A stretch of DNA of 64,000 bases from Pseudomonas persica (GTDB lineage: Bacteria; Pseudomonadota; Gammaproteobacteria; Pseudomonadales; Pseudomonadaceae): positions 88,920 through 152,919 of the forward strand of contig NZ_OLKL01000022.1 of assembly GCF_900291015.1 (NCBI RefSeq). The letters run 5' to 3'. Positions within the stretch are counted from its first letter, which is position 1. Each line of letters begins with the position of its first letter. Shown here in pieces: positions 1 to 11,651 of this stretch. Below the pieces are notes generated by a model. That model saw only the letters and a program-made list of their open reading frames with translations, was not told the DNA's origin and ran no database searches. A program made the position numbers and the translations under genes.

Positions 1-518
1 TGCTGGGCAATCAGCCACAGCTTGCGCTTGCCAGCGGCACCATCACCGGCACGTAGCAGGGGGATATCGCGGCCCTGTACGCTGCGGCCATTGGCGAGCA
101 ATTCGACCCCTGGCAGTTGCCGGGCACGTTCGATCAGCTGGTTGTGGCGCGCGCGCGGGTAGGGCTCGAAGTAGGCGAACCAGATGTGCTCCTGCTCGGC
201 CTTGACCTCGAACGACAGTGCTGTGCCATCGAACTGGCTGGGGACGCGGAACCAGGTTTGCTGATCGTAGGAGGCCACGGCGTTGTAGCCGCTCCAGGCG
301 TTCTTGTAGGAGGAGCCGGAGGCGTTGTCGAGGCTGAAGCGATGGGCCTGGCCTGGCGTCAACCCGCTGACCTTGAAGTGGAACCACTGGTAGTGGCCGC
401 TGTGGGTGTCCGGGCGGATGGCCAGGTGTACCTGGGTCGGGTTGCTGGCATCCAGCACCTGGATGTTGCCGGAGTCGAAATCGCAGTCGATCTGCAGGGG
501 GGACAGCGTCACGCTCAT
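1..518 (-). CDS. M14-type zinc carboxypeptidase (cytosolic carboxypeptidase-like), 5' part only
   Basis: The reading frame is open from an ATG at 516-518 to the window edge, giving the first 172 residues. It begins MSVTLSPLQIDCDFDSGNIQ and contains WFHFKVSGL and WFAYFEPYPRARH, which resemble the beta-sandwich N-terminal domain that precedes the peptidase domain in bacterial M14 cytosolic-carboxypeptidase-like enzymes. The stretch near the edge (GRSVQGRDIPLLR) is the usual entry into the M14 fold. The zinc ligands (HxxE and a later His) lie outside the window, so catalysis cannot be judged. An AGAAGGAG ribosome site about 8 bases upstream supports the start. The family assignment is from recognition of the N-terminal domain. 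Confidence 0.75.
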   Translation of the reverse strand, partial: MSVTLSPLQIDCDFDSGNIQVLDASNPTQVHLAIRPDTHSGHYQWFHFKVSGLTPGQAHRFSLDNASGSSYKNAWSGYNAVASYDQQTWFRVPSQFDGTALSFEVKAEQEHIWFAYFEPYPRARHNQLIERARQLPGVELLANGRSVQGRDIPLLRAGDGAAGKRKLWLIAQ

Positions 519-652
519 GTGCCGGGCTCCTTCTGGGGCTTTGTCGTGAGGGTACTGTACACGGCTTGGCGGGGTTGTTGCGTGATTGCTTGTGATGCCC
601 GTGAAGAGCCTGCAAGCCCTGACACAACGCTGGCTCTCATGTCGCAGCCCGG

Positions 653-1426
653 CTATTTGAAGAACTGACTCGGCGTGATGCCGAACTGGCGCTTGAACAT
701 GCTGGCGAAGGCACTTGGGCTGTCATACCCCAGCGTCCCCGCCACATCGATGATCCGCTCGCCCAGGGCGATCCGCTCCAGGGCCTGCATCAGTCGCGCC
801 TGCTGGCGCCACTGGCCGAAGGTCATGCCGGTTTCCTTGCGGAACAGGCGCTGGATGGTCTTCTCGTCCACCCCCAGCTGCTGGCCCCAGTCAGCCACGG
901 TGGCGTTATCGTCAGGCCGCTCATGCAATGCCGAGCAGATCGCCTGCAGGCGCTTGTCGCCGGGCTGCGACAGCTTCAGTGGCAAGGTCGGCAGCACGCA
1001 GATCTCGTCGAGGATCAGGCGCATCACCCGGGCTTCACGCGAGTCTTCGGCAAATGGTGCGGTAAAGCCTACGGAGGCCTTGATCAGTTCGCTGAGCAAC
1101 GGCGAGATGCTGATGGCCTTGCTCTGCACGGGCAACTGCACTGCCGCGTCGGTGCGCACGAACACACTGCGCATCTTCACATCGCCCACGCAGCGGATCG
1201 CGTGCACCTGGCCGCAAGGCATCCAGACGCCGCGGCTGGACGGCACGGTCCAGCGCTCGTTCCCGGACTCGACGATCATCAGGCCTTTGATGGCATAGAT
1301 CAGTTGATGCTTGGCATGGCTGTGGGGCTCGATGAACCAGTCAGTCGGGTAGTCCGTCGCACGGCTACCCACTTCCCAGGTCCACTCATCGACCTCCACC
1401 AGTAATTCACGCTGCGGCTTTAGCAT
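653..1426 (-). CDS. AraC-family transcriptional regulator with cupin N-terminal domain
   Basis: The product has 257 residues. An N-terminal cupin-like sensor (about 20-110, with EPHSHAKHQLIYA) is followed by two C-terminal helix-turn-helix motifs (about 160-257), including the family signature around DVAGTLGYDSPSAFASMFKRQFG. The layout resembles NimR (YeaM) of E. coli, which controls a neighbouring MFS exporter gene. Here the gene lies 36 bases downstream of an MFS pump gene on the same strand, so it is probably co-transcribed with it and controls it. AGAGG precedes the ATG. The inducer is unknown. Confidence 0.85.
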   Translation of the reverse strand: MLKPQRELLVEVDEWTWEVGSRATDYPTDWFIEPHSHAKHQLIYAIKGLMIVESGNERWTVPSSRGVWMPCGQVHAIRCVGDVKMRSVFVRTDAAVQLPVQSKAISISPLLSELIKASVGFTAPFAEDSREARVMRLILDEICVLPTLPLKLSQPGDKRLQAICSALHERPDDNATVADWGQQLGVDEKTIQRLFRKETGMTFGQWRQQARLMQALERIALGERIIDVAGTLGYDSPSAFASMFKRQFGITPSQFFK

Positions 1427-1462
1427 TTCGACCTCTTGTACAGGCAGCCTGGCACGCCCACT

Positions 1463-2695
1463 TTAACAGCAGCGGCTGGGGCGGGCTTGCGCGCGGGTCG
1501 CCGGCAGCAGTGCGGTGGCCAGCCCCAGCAGCGGCAAGAACGAGATGATCTGGTACACCCACTCGATGCCATGCCGGTCGGCCAGTTCACCGAGCCCGGC
1601 GGCGCCGATGCCGCTGATACCGAACATCAACCCGAACATCACCCCTGACACCATGCCGACCCGGCCCGGCACGGCCTCCTGGGCATATACCACCAGGGCG
1701 GCGAAGGCCGAGGACATTACCAGGCCGATGGCTACCGCCAGTACCGCCGTCCAGGCCAGGTTGGCGTAGGGCAGGGCGAGGGCGAAGGGCGCCACGCCGA
1801 GGAACGAGACCCAGATCACCGCCTTGCGCCCGATACGGTCACCCACCGGGCCTCCGGCGAAGGTGCCCAGTGCCACGGCCGTGAGGAACACGAACAGGTA
1901 CAACTGGCTGTGCTGCACGCTCAGGCCAAAATGCTCGATCAGGTAGAAGGTGAAGTAGTTGGTGAACGAGGCGATGTAGACGAACTTGGCGAACATCAGT
2001 ACGGCTATAACCCCCACGGCGCGCCACATGGCGCCACGCGACAGGCCAGGTGCCTGCTGGCCGGCGAAGGTCTTGAGCCGGGTCTGGCCGTGGCGCACGG
2101 TCCAGCCGGTTACCCGCAGCAGCACGAAGACCGCCAGTGCGGCCACCAGCATGAACCAGGCAATGGCCGGCTGGCCGTGCGGAATGACGATGGCAGCGGT
2201 CAGCAGCGGACCGAGGGCCGAGCCTGTGTTGCCGCCGACCTGGAAGGTCGATTGCGCAGTGCCGAAGCGCCCACCGGAGGCCATCCTGGCCACTCGCGAG
2301 GCTTCGGGGTGGAAGGTCGCCGAGCCTACGCCGACCACCGCCGCGGCCATCAGCAGCATTTCATAGCTGTCGGCGAAGGCGAGCAGGGCGATGCCCACCA
2401 GAGTCACCAGCATGCCAGCCGGCAGCAGGTAGGGTTGCGGGTGCTTGTCGGTGTACAGGCCGACCCAGGGTTGCAGCAGGGACGCGGTAACCTGGTAGAC
2501 CAGGGCGATCCAGCCGATCTGGGCAAAGCTCAGCGCGAAATCGTTCTTGAGCATCGGGTAGATCGACGGCAGCACGGCCTGGATCAGGTCGTTGAGCAGG
2601 TGGGCGAATGCGGCAGCGCCGACGATGCGGACCAGAAAGCCCTGGGGTTGGTCTTCAGGTGTGGTGGTGGCCATGGAGGCGGCGGAGGTCGTCAT
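1463..2695 (-). CDS. MFS transporter, fosmidomycin resistance protein (Fsr)-like
   Basis: The 410-residue product has about 12 hydrophobic segments and belongs to the major facilitator superfamily. The N-terminal HLLNDLIQAVLPSIYPMLK, the internal GVGSATFHPEASRVARMASGGRFGTAQS and GGPVGDRIGRKAVIWVSFLG match the Fsr/fosmidomycin-resistance branch of drug exporters. I chose the ATG at 2693-2695 (MTTSAASMATTT). An upstream alternative would add ten residues and neither site has a strong ribosome site. The araC-type gene directly downstream makes a transporter-regulator pair. The natural substrate is unknown; fosmidomycin resistance is only the family name. Confidence 0.85.
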   Translation of the reverse strand: MTTSAASMATTTPEDQPQGFLVRIVGAAAFAHLLNDLIQAVLPSIYPMLKNDFALSFAQIGWIALVYQVTASLLQPWVGLYTDKHPQPYLLPAGMLVTLVGIALLAFADSYEMLLMAAAVVGVGSATFHPEASRVARMASGGRFGTAQSTFQVGGNTGSALGPLLTAAIVIPHGQPAIAWFMLVAALAVFVLLRVTGWTVRHGQTRLKTFAGQQAPGLSRGAMWRAVGVIAVLMFAKFVYIASFTNYFTFYLIEHFGLSVQHSQLYLFVFLTAVALGTFAGGPVGDRIGRKAVIWVSFLGVAPFALALPYANLAWTAVLAVAIGLVMSSAFAALVVYAQEAVPGRVGMVSGVMFGLMFGISGIGAAGLGELADRHGIEWVYQIISFLPLLGLATALLPATRAQARPSRCC

Positions 2696-2837
2696 GGGCA
2701 AGGTTCTTCTGTGGCAAGGGAGCAAGGCATTGCCGCAGCAGGTTAGCCAGTGCCCAGGTTGCCTGTCTCACGCCGAACAGGCAGGTACTGTCGTGTTTCG
2801 GACATCTCCAACGAGGCTGCGGCTTTATTGGGGCAGA

Positions 2838-3302
2838 TCAGAGCCCCAGTTCGCTGAGCCCGGGGTGATCATCCGGGCGCCGGCCCAGCGGCCAGTGGAA
2901 CTTGCGCTCGGCTTCGCTGATAGGGTGTTCGTTGATGCTCGAATGGCGGTTCTGCATCAGCCCGTCGTCGGCAAATTCCCAGTTCTCGTTGCCATAGGCG
3001 CGGTACCACTGGCCGCTGTCGTCGTGGTACTCGTAGGCATAGCGTACGGCAATGCGGTTACCGGTGAAGGCCCACAGCTCCTTGATCAGGCGGTACTCCA
3101 GTTCATGGTTCCATTTGCGCGTCAGGAACGCCTCGACCGCGGCACGGCCGCGGGGGAACTCCACGCGGTTACGCCAGACGGTGTCGACGGTATAGGCAAG
3201 CGCGACCTTGGCCGGGTCGCGGCCGTTCCAGCCATCCTCGGCCAGGCGGACCTTTTCGATGGCGCTTTCGCGGGTGAAGGGCGGCAGGGGTGGGCGGGAC
3301 AT
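2838..3302 (-). CDS. DUF1348 / nuclear transport factor 2 (SnoaL-like) family protein
   Basis: The 154-residue protein has the DUF1348 signature throughout: [19 protein letters not shown], then [22 protein letters not shown], then [11 protein letters not shown] and [12 protein letters not shown]. Members adopt the cone-shaped NTF2/SnoaL fold; their biochemical function is not established. GAGGAG eight bases before the ATG at 3300-3302 fixes the start, removing 27 residues of possible upstream extension. It stands alone on the minus strand between the MFS gene and a REP element. Confidence 0.85.
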   Translation of the reverse strand: MSRPPLPPFTRESAIEKVRLAEDGWNGRDPAKVALAYTVDTVWRNRVEFPRGRAAVEAFLTRKWNHELEYRLIKELWAFTGNRIAVRYAYEYHDDSGQWYRAYGNENWEFADDGLMQNRHSSINEHPISEAERKFHWPLGRRPDDHPGLSELGL

Positions 3303-3396
3303 CGGGGTACTCCTCAGTCGATTGGCTTGTACGAGAGTAGTAGCCGATGGCCGAACAGAGAATGGATGTACCTGGCACTTCATAATTGCAGGGTGT

Positions 3397-3462
3397 GGAA
3401 CAATCGGCGATGGCCTGGCCGGTGAGGCGGAAGGTGCCGAGGCCGAAGGTTGGAATGCTCAC
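3397..3462 (-). pseudogene. 5' remnant of an aldo/keto reductase gene (dkgB-like)
   Basis: Read on the minus strand from a GTG at 3460-3462, the sequence gives [20 protein letters not shown]. This closely resembles the conserved start of 2,5-diketo-D-gluconate reductase B ([12 protein letters not shown]). The similarity stops after about 20 residues; what follows ([11 protein letters not shown]...) does not look like an aldo/keto reductase and the frame runs into the DUF1348 gene. I read it as the left-over 5' end of a deleted dkgB-like gene. Confidence 0.5.
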
Positions 3463-3510
3463 GGATCTGCTGCGGGGTTGTGACTGTGTTGCTGGAATAT
3501 CGGGTTAGTC

Positions 3511-3618
3511 CTGTGCCGGCCTCTTCGCGGGTAAACCCGCTCCCACAGGGATCGCACCGCTCTTGAGTACGGTGCGGTCCCTGTGGGAGCGGGTTTACCC
3601 GTGAAGAGGCCGGCACAG
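3511..3618. repeat. Pair of inverted P. putida-type REP elements
   Basis: Two copies of the core GCGGGTAAACCCGCTCCCAC face each other and the outer ends CTGTGCCGGCCTCTTC / GAAGAGGCCGGCACAG are complementary, so the whole 108 bases can fold into one long hairpin. It lies between the cysI-DUF934 operon end and the dkgB remnant. Confidence 0.9.
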
Positions 3619-3671
3619 CAAAACGAAACGGCCCGCCATGAAGGCGGGCCGTCAGGCATTGCAGAGAACGA

Positions 3672-4166
3672 TCAGCGGCGGCGGAACAGCGGCAGCGGCT
3701 CGTCGGTGGCGGCCTGGTAGGTCACCGAGAAGTCTTTCAGGCTTTGCAGTGCGTCTTCCGGGTCCTTGTCGGCACGGATGGCGAACGCGTCGAAGCCGCA
3801 GCGGGCCATGAAGAACAGCTGGTCGCGCAGCACGTCGCCAATGGCACGCAGTTCGCCCTTGAAGCCGTAGCGGTCACGCAGCAGGCGCGCATTGGAGTAG
3901 CTGCGCCCGTCGGTGAAGGCCGGGAAGTTCAGGGCGATGACCTGGAAATGCTGCACGTCTTCGCCGATTTCTTCCGCCTGCTCGTCACTGTCCAGCCACA
4001 CGCCCAGGCCGCCGTCGCGGGCCTTGAGCACGTGGGCATGGTCACGCCACATCTGCAGCGGGACAATGTAGTCGTCGCAGTTGGTCAGCTCGTCGAACGA
4101 GGTTTCCTTGGGCAGCAGGTGCCAGGTTTCGTCGACGATCTGGTTGTTCTTAATGATTCGCTGCAT
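3672..4166 (-). CDS. DUF934 protein, accessory to sulfite reduction
   Basis: The 164-residue product contains the DUF934 core (LGVWLDSDEQAEEI, VIALNFPAFTDGRSYSNARLLRDRYGFKGELRAIGDVLRDQLFFMARCGFDAF). The family is found next to cysI or cysH in proteobacteria and is annotated as an oxidoreductase probably involved in sulfite reduction; its exact role is unknown. The start codon overlaps the 3' end of cysI by 17 bases, so the two are translationally coupled. No cofactor-binding motif is evident. Confidence 0.9.
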   Translation of the reverse strand: MQRIIKNNQIVDETWHLLPKETSFDELTNCDDYIVPLQMWRDHAHVLKARDGGLGVWLDSDEQAEEIGEDVQHFQVIALNFPAFTDGRSYSNARLLRDRYGFKGELRAIGDVLRDQLFFMARCGFDAFAIRADKDPEDALQSLKDFSVTYQAATDEPLPLFRRR

Positions 4167-5802
4167 AGACGCGTTCCTTGAAGGGGTCGATGCCGATACG
4201 CTGGTAGGTGTCGATGAAACGCTCTTCCTCGGTACGTTGCTCGACGTACACGGCGATCAGCTTCTCGATCACATCGGCCATGTCGTCCTGGGCGAAGGAC
4301 GGGCCGAGGATCTTGCCCAGGCTCGCTCCACGCGCGGCATTGCCGCCCAGCGACACCTGGTAGAACTCCTCGCCCTTCTTGTCCACGCCGAGAATGCCGA
4401 TGTGGCCCACGTGGTGGTGGCCGCAGGCGTTCATGCAGCCGGAGATGTTCAGGTCGATCTCGCCGATGTCGAACAGGTAGTCCAGGTCGTCGAAGCGGCG
4501 CTGGATGGATTCGGCGATCGGGATCGACTTGGCGTTGGCCAGCGAGCAGTAGTCACCACCCGGGCAGCAGATGATGTCGGTCAGCAGGCCGATGTTCGGG
4601 GTGGCGAAGCCGTTTTCACGCAACTCCAGCCACAGGGCGTGCAGCTGGCGCTGCTCGACGTCGGCGAGGATGATGTTCTGCTCGTGCGAAGTGCGCAGGA
4701 AGCCGAAGCTGTAGCGTTCGGCCAGATCGGCCACGGCGTCCAGCTGCTTGTCGGTCAGGTCGCCCGGGGCAACGCCGGTGGGCTTCAGCGACAGGGTCAC
4801 GGCCACGTAGCCAGGGCGCTTGTGGGCGCGGGTGTTGCGCGAGCGCCAGCGGGCGAAGCCTGGGTACTCGGCGTCCTGGGCGGCGTAGTCGACGTTGTCC
4901 AGGGCCAGGTAGGCCGGGTCGACGAAGTGGCGCGATACACGCTGCACTTCGGCTTCGGTCAGGGTGGTGCTGCCGCCACGCAGGTGGACCATTTCGGCCT
5001 CGACCTTCTCGGCGAACACTTCCGGGGTAAGGGCCTTGACCAGGATCTTGATCCGCGCCTTGTACTTGTTGTCACGGCGACCGTAACGGTTGTACACGCG
5101 CAGGATGGCGTCGAGGTAGCTGATCAGGTCCTGCCACGGCAGGAACTCGTTGATGAACGAGCCCACCACCGGGGTACGGCCCAGGCCGCCGCCGACCAGC
5201 ACACGGAAGCCCAGTTCGCCAGCGGCATTGCGCACCGGCTCCAGGCCGATGTCATGCACTTCGATGGCGGCGCGGTCTTCCTGCGAGCCGTTGATGGCGA
5301 TCTTGAACTTGCGCGGCAGGTAGGCGAATTCCGGGTGGAAGGTGGTCCACTGGCGGACGATTTCGCACCACGGGCGCGGGTCGACGATTTCGTCTGCGGC
5401 CACACCGGCGAACTGGTCGGTGGTGGTATTGCGCAGGCAGTTGCCGCTGGTCTGGATCGCGTGCATCTGCACGGTGGCCAGTTCGGCGAGGATGTCCGGG
5501 ATGTCTTCCAGTGCCGGCCAGTTGAACTGCACGTTCTGGCGGGTGGAGATGTGGGCGTAGCCCTTGTCGTAGTCGCGGGCGATCTTGGCCAGGGTGCGGA
5601 CCTGGGTGGCGTTCAACTGGCCGTACGGCACGGCGACACGCAGCATCGGCGCGAAACGTTGGATATAAAGGCCGTTCTGCAGGCGCAGAGGGCGGAATTC
5701 TTCTTCGCTCAGTTCACCGGCCAGATAGCGGCGGGTCTGATCACGGAACTGCTTGACGCGGTCCTCGATGATCCGCTGATCGTACTCGTCGTATACGTAC
5801 AT
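4150..5802 (-). CDS. cysI: Sulfite reductase hemoprotein subunit (nitrite/sulfite reductase family)
   Basis: The 550-residue protein is full length for the siroheme/[4Fe-4S] sulfite reductase family of Pseudomonas. Two ferredoxin-like half domains come early (LRVAVPYGQLNATQVRTLA and HISTRQNVQFNWPAL). The cluster-binding cysteines come later, in CCPGGDYC (two cysteines used) and SGCMNACGHHHVGHIG. It reduces sulfite to sulfide in cysteine assimilation in the cytoplasm. It is transcribed with the DUF934 gene, which overlaps its 3' end. It is divergent from a periplasmic-binding-protein gene; CysB control would be expected but I cannot verify a CysB site. Confidence 0.95.
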   Translation of the reverse strand: MYVYDEYDQRIIEDRVKQFRDQTRRYLAGELSEEEFRPLRLQNGLYIQRFAPMLRVAVPYGQLNATQVRTLAKIARDYDKGYAHISTRQNVQFNWPALEDIPDILAELATVQMHAIQTSGNCLRNTTTDQFAGVAADEIVDPRPWCEIVRQWTTFHPEFAYLPRKFKIAINGSQEDRAAIEVHDIGLEPVRNAAGELGFRVLVGGGLGRTPVVGSFINEFLPWQDLISYLDAILRVYNRYGRRDNKYKARIKILVKALTPEVFAEKVEAEMVHLRGGSTTLTEAEVQRVSRHFVDPAYLALDNVDYAAQDAEYPGFARWRSRNTRAHKRPGYVAVTLSLKPTGVAPGDLTDKQLDAVADLAERYSFGFLRTSHEQNIILADVEQRQLHALWLELRENGFATPNIGLLTDIICCPGGDYCSLANAKSIPIAESIQRRFDDLDYLFDIGEIDLNISGCMNACGHHHVGHIGILGVDKKGEEFYQVSLGGNAARGASLGKILGPSFAQDDMADVIEKLIAVYVEQRTEEERFIDTYQRIGIDPFKERVYAANH

Positions 5803-5974
5803 AAAAGTCCTGTCTCAGGCATGCAGCTATTCGCGCGCACGGCCGCGCACTCCGCTTCGGAGCCGGGGAACGATAGCAGGTTGCGTTTATGCGCTAAAGT
5901 GATGTTTTTGCATATGAAAAGAACCAAATGGACTATGTGAGATTGACTGCCATTTGTACGCTGGGCGTGGCCTG

Positions 5975-5990
5975 GCGTTTATAATCCGAC
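5975..5990 (+). promoter_or_regulatory. Candidate -10 element before the periplasmic binding protein gene
   Basis: TATAAT occurs at 5980-5985, about 30 bases before the ATG at 6016. A convincing -35 at the usual spacing is not visible (TTGTAC lies about 20 bases upstream), so this is a weak call. Confidence 0.3.
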
Positions 5991-6015
5991 ATTTGCCTCG
6001 CAGAGATGTAACCCC

Positions 6016-7092
6016 ATGCTCAAGGCGTTGTGCCAAAGCTTGTGTCTTGCCTTGCCGCTGGCGGCGAACGCGCAGCCGGTTTCGGTGGTTTTCCTCAACC
6101 CGGGGCTTTCTACCGAGACGTTCTGGACCAGCTATACCCGCTTCATGCAGGCCGCCGCGGACGAGCTGGGCATGACCCTGCGTGTGGAATACAGCGAGCG
6201 CCGCGCCGACCTGGTGCTGACCCAGGCCAGGGCGATCCTGAACGGCCCGCAGCGACCTGATTACCTGGTGCTGGTCAACGAGCAGTACGTGGCGCCAGAG
6301 ATCATGCGCCTGTCACGTGGCTCCGGGGTCAAGCTGTTCCTGGTCAACAACGGCCTTACCATCAGCCAGGTTCGCAGCATCGAGGCTCAGCCAGACAAGT
6401 ATGCCGAGCCACTGGGTACCTTGATGACCAACGACGAACAGGCGGGCTTCCACATGCTGCGCCAGATGGTTGCGCAATTGCCCCGCGACAGCGGTCCGGT
6501 GGACCTGGTGGCTTTTGCCGGGATCAAGACCACCCCGGCCTCGCAGCTGCGCGAGGAGGGCATGCGCCGCGCCCTGGCCGACTTCCCCCAGGTGCGCTTG
6601 CGCCAGGTTGTATACGGCGGCTGGAACCGCCAGCGCGCCTACGAGCAGGCGCAGCAGCTGCTGGAGCGCTACCCGGCCACCCGGCTGGTGTGGTCGGCCA
6701 ATGACGAGATGGCCTTTGGTGCCATGCAGGCGTTCGAGGAGGCGGGGCGCAAGCCGGGGCAGGATGTGCTGTTCAGCGCCGTCAACAGCTCGCCCGAGGC
6801 CTTGCGCGCGCGCATCGACGGGCGCCTGAGCGTGCTGATGGGCGGGCATTTCACCCTCGGCGGTTGGGCCATGGTGATACTGCACGATGACGCCAAGGGG
6901 CTGGTGGTGAACCGTGACGGCCTGCGCGAGCACCGCACGCCGGTGCTGCAGCCGATCGACCAGGCCAAGGCAAAGCGTTGGCTGAAACTGCTGGAACGGG
7001 CTGACTACGGCGTCGATTTCCAGCATTACAGCGCCGAAGGGCGGCCTTCCGGTTATCAGTACCCATTTCTGACGTCACCGATCAATTATTGA
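6016..7092 (+). CDS. Periplasmic type-I substrate-binding protein (LacI/ribose-binding fold)
   Basis: The 358-residue product has a signal peptide (about residues 1-19, ending AANA) and a two-lobed type-I periplasmic binding fold. Evidence is the opening VSVVFLNPGLSTETFWTSY, the mid-section DLVAFAGIKTTPASQLREEGMRRAL, and VWSANDEMAFGAMQAFEEAGRKPGQDVLFSAVN, the typical hinge and ligand region of sugar-binding proteins. No permease or ATPase gene is adjacent, so it may serve a sensor kinase or diguanylate cyclase elsewhere rather than an ABC transporter. The ligand is unknown. Confidence 0.8.
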   Translation: MLKALCQSLCLALPLAANAQPVSVVFLNPGLSTETFWTSYTRFMQAAADELGMTLRVEYSERRADLVLTQARAILNGPQRPDYLVLVNEQYVAPEIMRLSRGSGVKLFLVNNGLTISQVRSIEAQPDKYAEPLGTLMTNDEQAGFHMLRQMVAQLPRDSGPVDLVAFAGIKTTPASQLREEGMRRALADFPQVRLRQVVYGGWNRQRAYEQAQQLLERYPATRLVWSANDEMAFGAMQAFEEAGRKPGQDVLFSAVNSSPEALRARIDGRLSVLMGGHFTLGGWAMVILHDDAKGLVVNRDGLREHRTPVLQPIDQAKAKRWLKLLERADYGVDFQHYSAEGRPSGYQYPFLTSPINY

Positions 7093-7177
7093 AAGACCCT
7101 GCTTGAGGGAAGGGCATTGCTCGTCTTAACTGCTGGTGGCGAAGTGCATTCCCATAACCACTACAAGAGGCAATGCA

Positions 7178-7291
7178 ATGGGAAACTCAACCAAAGTCCG
7201 CAAAGCTGACAGCAGCGTCGATGCCTGGGCGATCCTCTGCCTGATCGTTCTGGTGGTGGTCACTGCCGTGTATTGGGTCAGCCACCAGTAG
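7178..7291 (+). CDS. Small single-pass membrane protein, 37 residues
   Basis: An AAGAGG ribosome site precedes an ATG that opens a 37-codon frame: a charged N-terminus (MGNSTKVRKADSSVD) then one hydrophobic helix (AWAILCLIVLVVVTAVYWVS). A strong intrinsic terminator follows 32 bases after the stop. RBS, a plausible transmembrane peptide and a terminator together argue for a real gene. Function unknown. Confidence 0.65.
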   Translation: MGNSTKVRKADSSVDAWAILCLIVLVVVTAVYWVSHQ

Positions 7292-7322
7292 ACTTGTCTT
7301 CAAGACCATGATGCAGCCAGGG

Positions 7323-7354
7323 CGCCTGCGGGAGGGAATCCCGCAGGCGTTTTT
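7323..7354 (+). terminator. Intrinsic terminator after the 37-residue membrane protein gene
   Basis: CGCCTGCGGGA pairs perfectly with TCCCGCAGGCG over 11 base pairs around a GGGAA loop and is followed by five T residues. Confidence 0.9.
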
Positions 7355-7362
7355 GCTTTGCC

Positions 7363-7468
7363 TGTGCCGGCCCTTTCGCGGGTAAACCCGCTCCCACAGG
7401 TACTGCACAGGCCTTGAGAGCTGTGGTGTCCCTGTGGGAGCGGGTTTACCCGCGAAGAGGCCGGCACA
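7363..7468. repeat. Pair of inverted P. putida-type REP elements
   Basis: Facing copies of GCGGGTAAACCCGCTCCCAC with complementary outer ends (TGTGCCGGCC / GGCCGGCACA). It sits between two convergent genes. Confidence 0.9.
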
Positions 7469-7470
7469 AG

Positions 7471-7686
7471 CTAGCGAGCAAGGTGCAGGGCCAACTGCAC
7501 CAGGCCGATCAGCACGGCGATGAACACCAGGGTGAACAGTGTCCCCAGCGCAATGAAATGGCTGGCCTTGCCGTGGGTGAAGTCGCGGGCGCGGTTCTTG
7601 CCGCTTTGCACGCCGAAGGCGGCGGCAAGGATGCTGTGCAGCATCTGCCAGAAGGTAGGGGGTTTGCCCTGGCTGGAATCGTCCAT
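7471..7686 (-). CDS. DUF2970 family small membrane protein
   Basis: The 71-residue product matches DUF2970: FWQMLHSILAAAFGVQSGKNRARDF followed by GKASHFIALGTLFTLVFIAVLIGLVQL, a single C-terminal transmembrane helix. AGGAG six bases before the ATG at 7684-7686 supports the start over a longer alternative. Function of the family is unknown. It lies downstream of metH on the same strand and may be read from its own promoter or with upstream sequence. Confidence 0.85.
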   Translation of the reverse strand: MDDSSQGKPPTFWQMLHSILAAAFGVQSGKNRARDFTHGKASHFIALGTLFTLVFIAVLIGLVQLALHLAR

Positions 7687-7737
7687 GGTGGCTCCTGAAG
7701 AAATCAGAGGCAATCAGGGACAGTGTAGGTGGCTATT

Positions 7738-7756
7738 GGGGCTGCGCAGCAGCCCC
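7738..7756 (-). terminator. Hairpin just downstream of metH
   Basis: GGGGCTGC and GCAGCCCC form an 8-bp stem with a three-base loop directly 3' of the metH stop codon. No T-tract follows on the minus strand, so terminator activity is uncertain. Confidence 0.4.
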
Positions 7757-7763
7757 AAAGGTT

Positions 7764-11471
<3,708 letters not shown>

Positions 11472-11651
11472 AGGAACTACCTGGTCGGGCAAATATCAGA
11501 GGGTGCTGATCATAACAAAGCTGCGCGGTTTTTAGGTGTATCGCCCATTTGCATGAAAACTGCTCATGTTGGCGCTCGCTGGCAACCCACGGCACCCAAG
11601 GCGACCAGGCAACAATTCGTGATGGCTTTCAAGAACCAGGACTTTCCGCAC

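Noticed and set aside
3511..3618. CRISPR-like repeat arrays at the repeated palindromes
   Set aside because: The repeats are inverted REP pairs without regular spacers and no cas genes are present.
4081..5940. Long open frame opposite cysI
   Set aside because: Antisense shadow produced by GC-rich third positions; the minus-strand product is a complete sulfite reductase.
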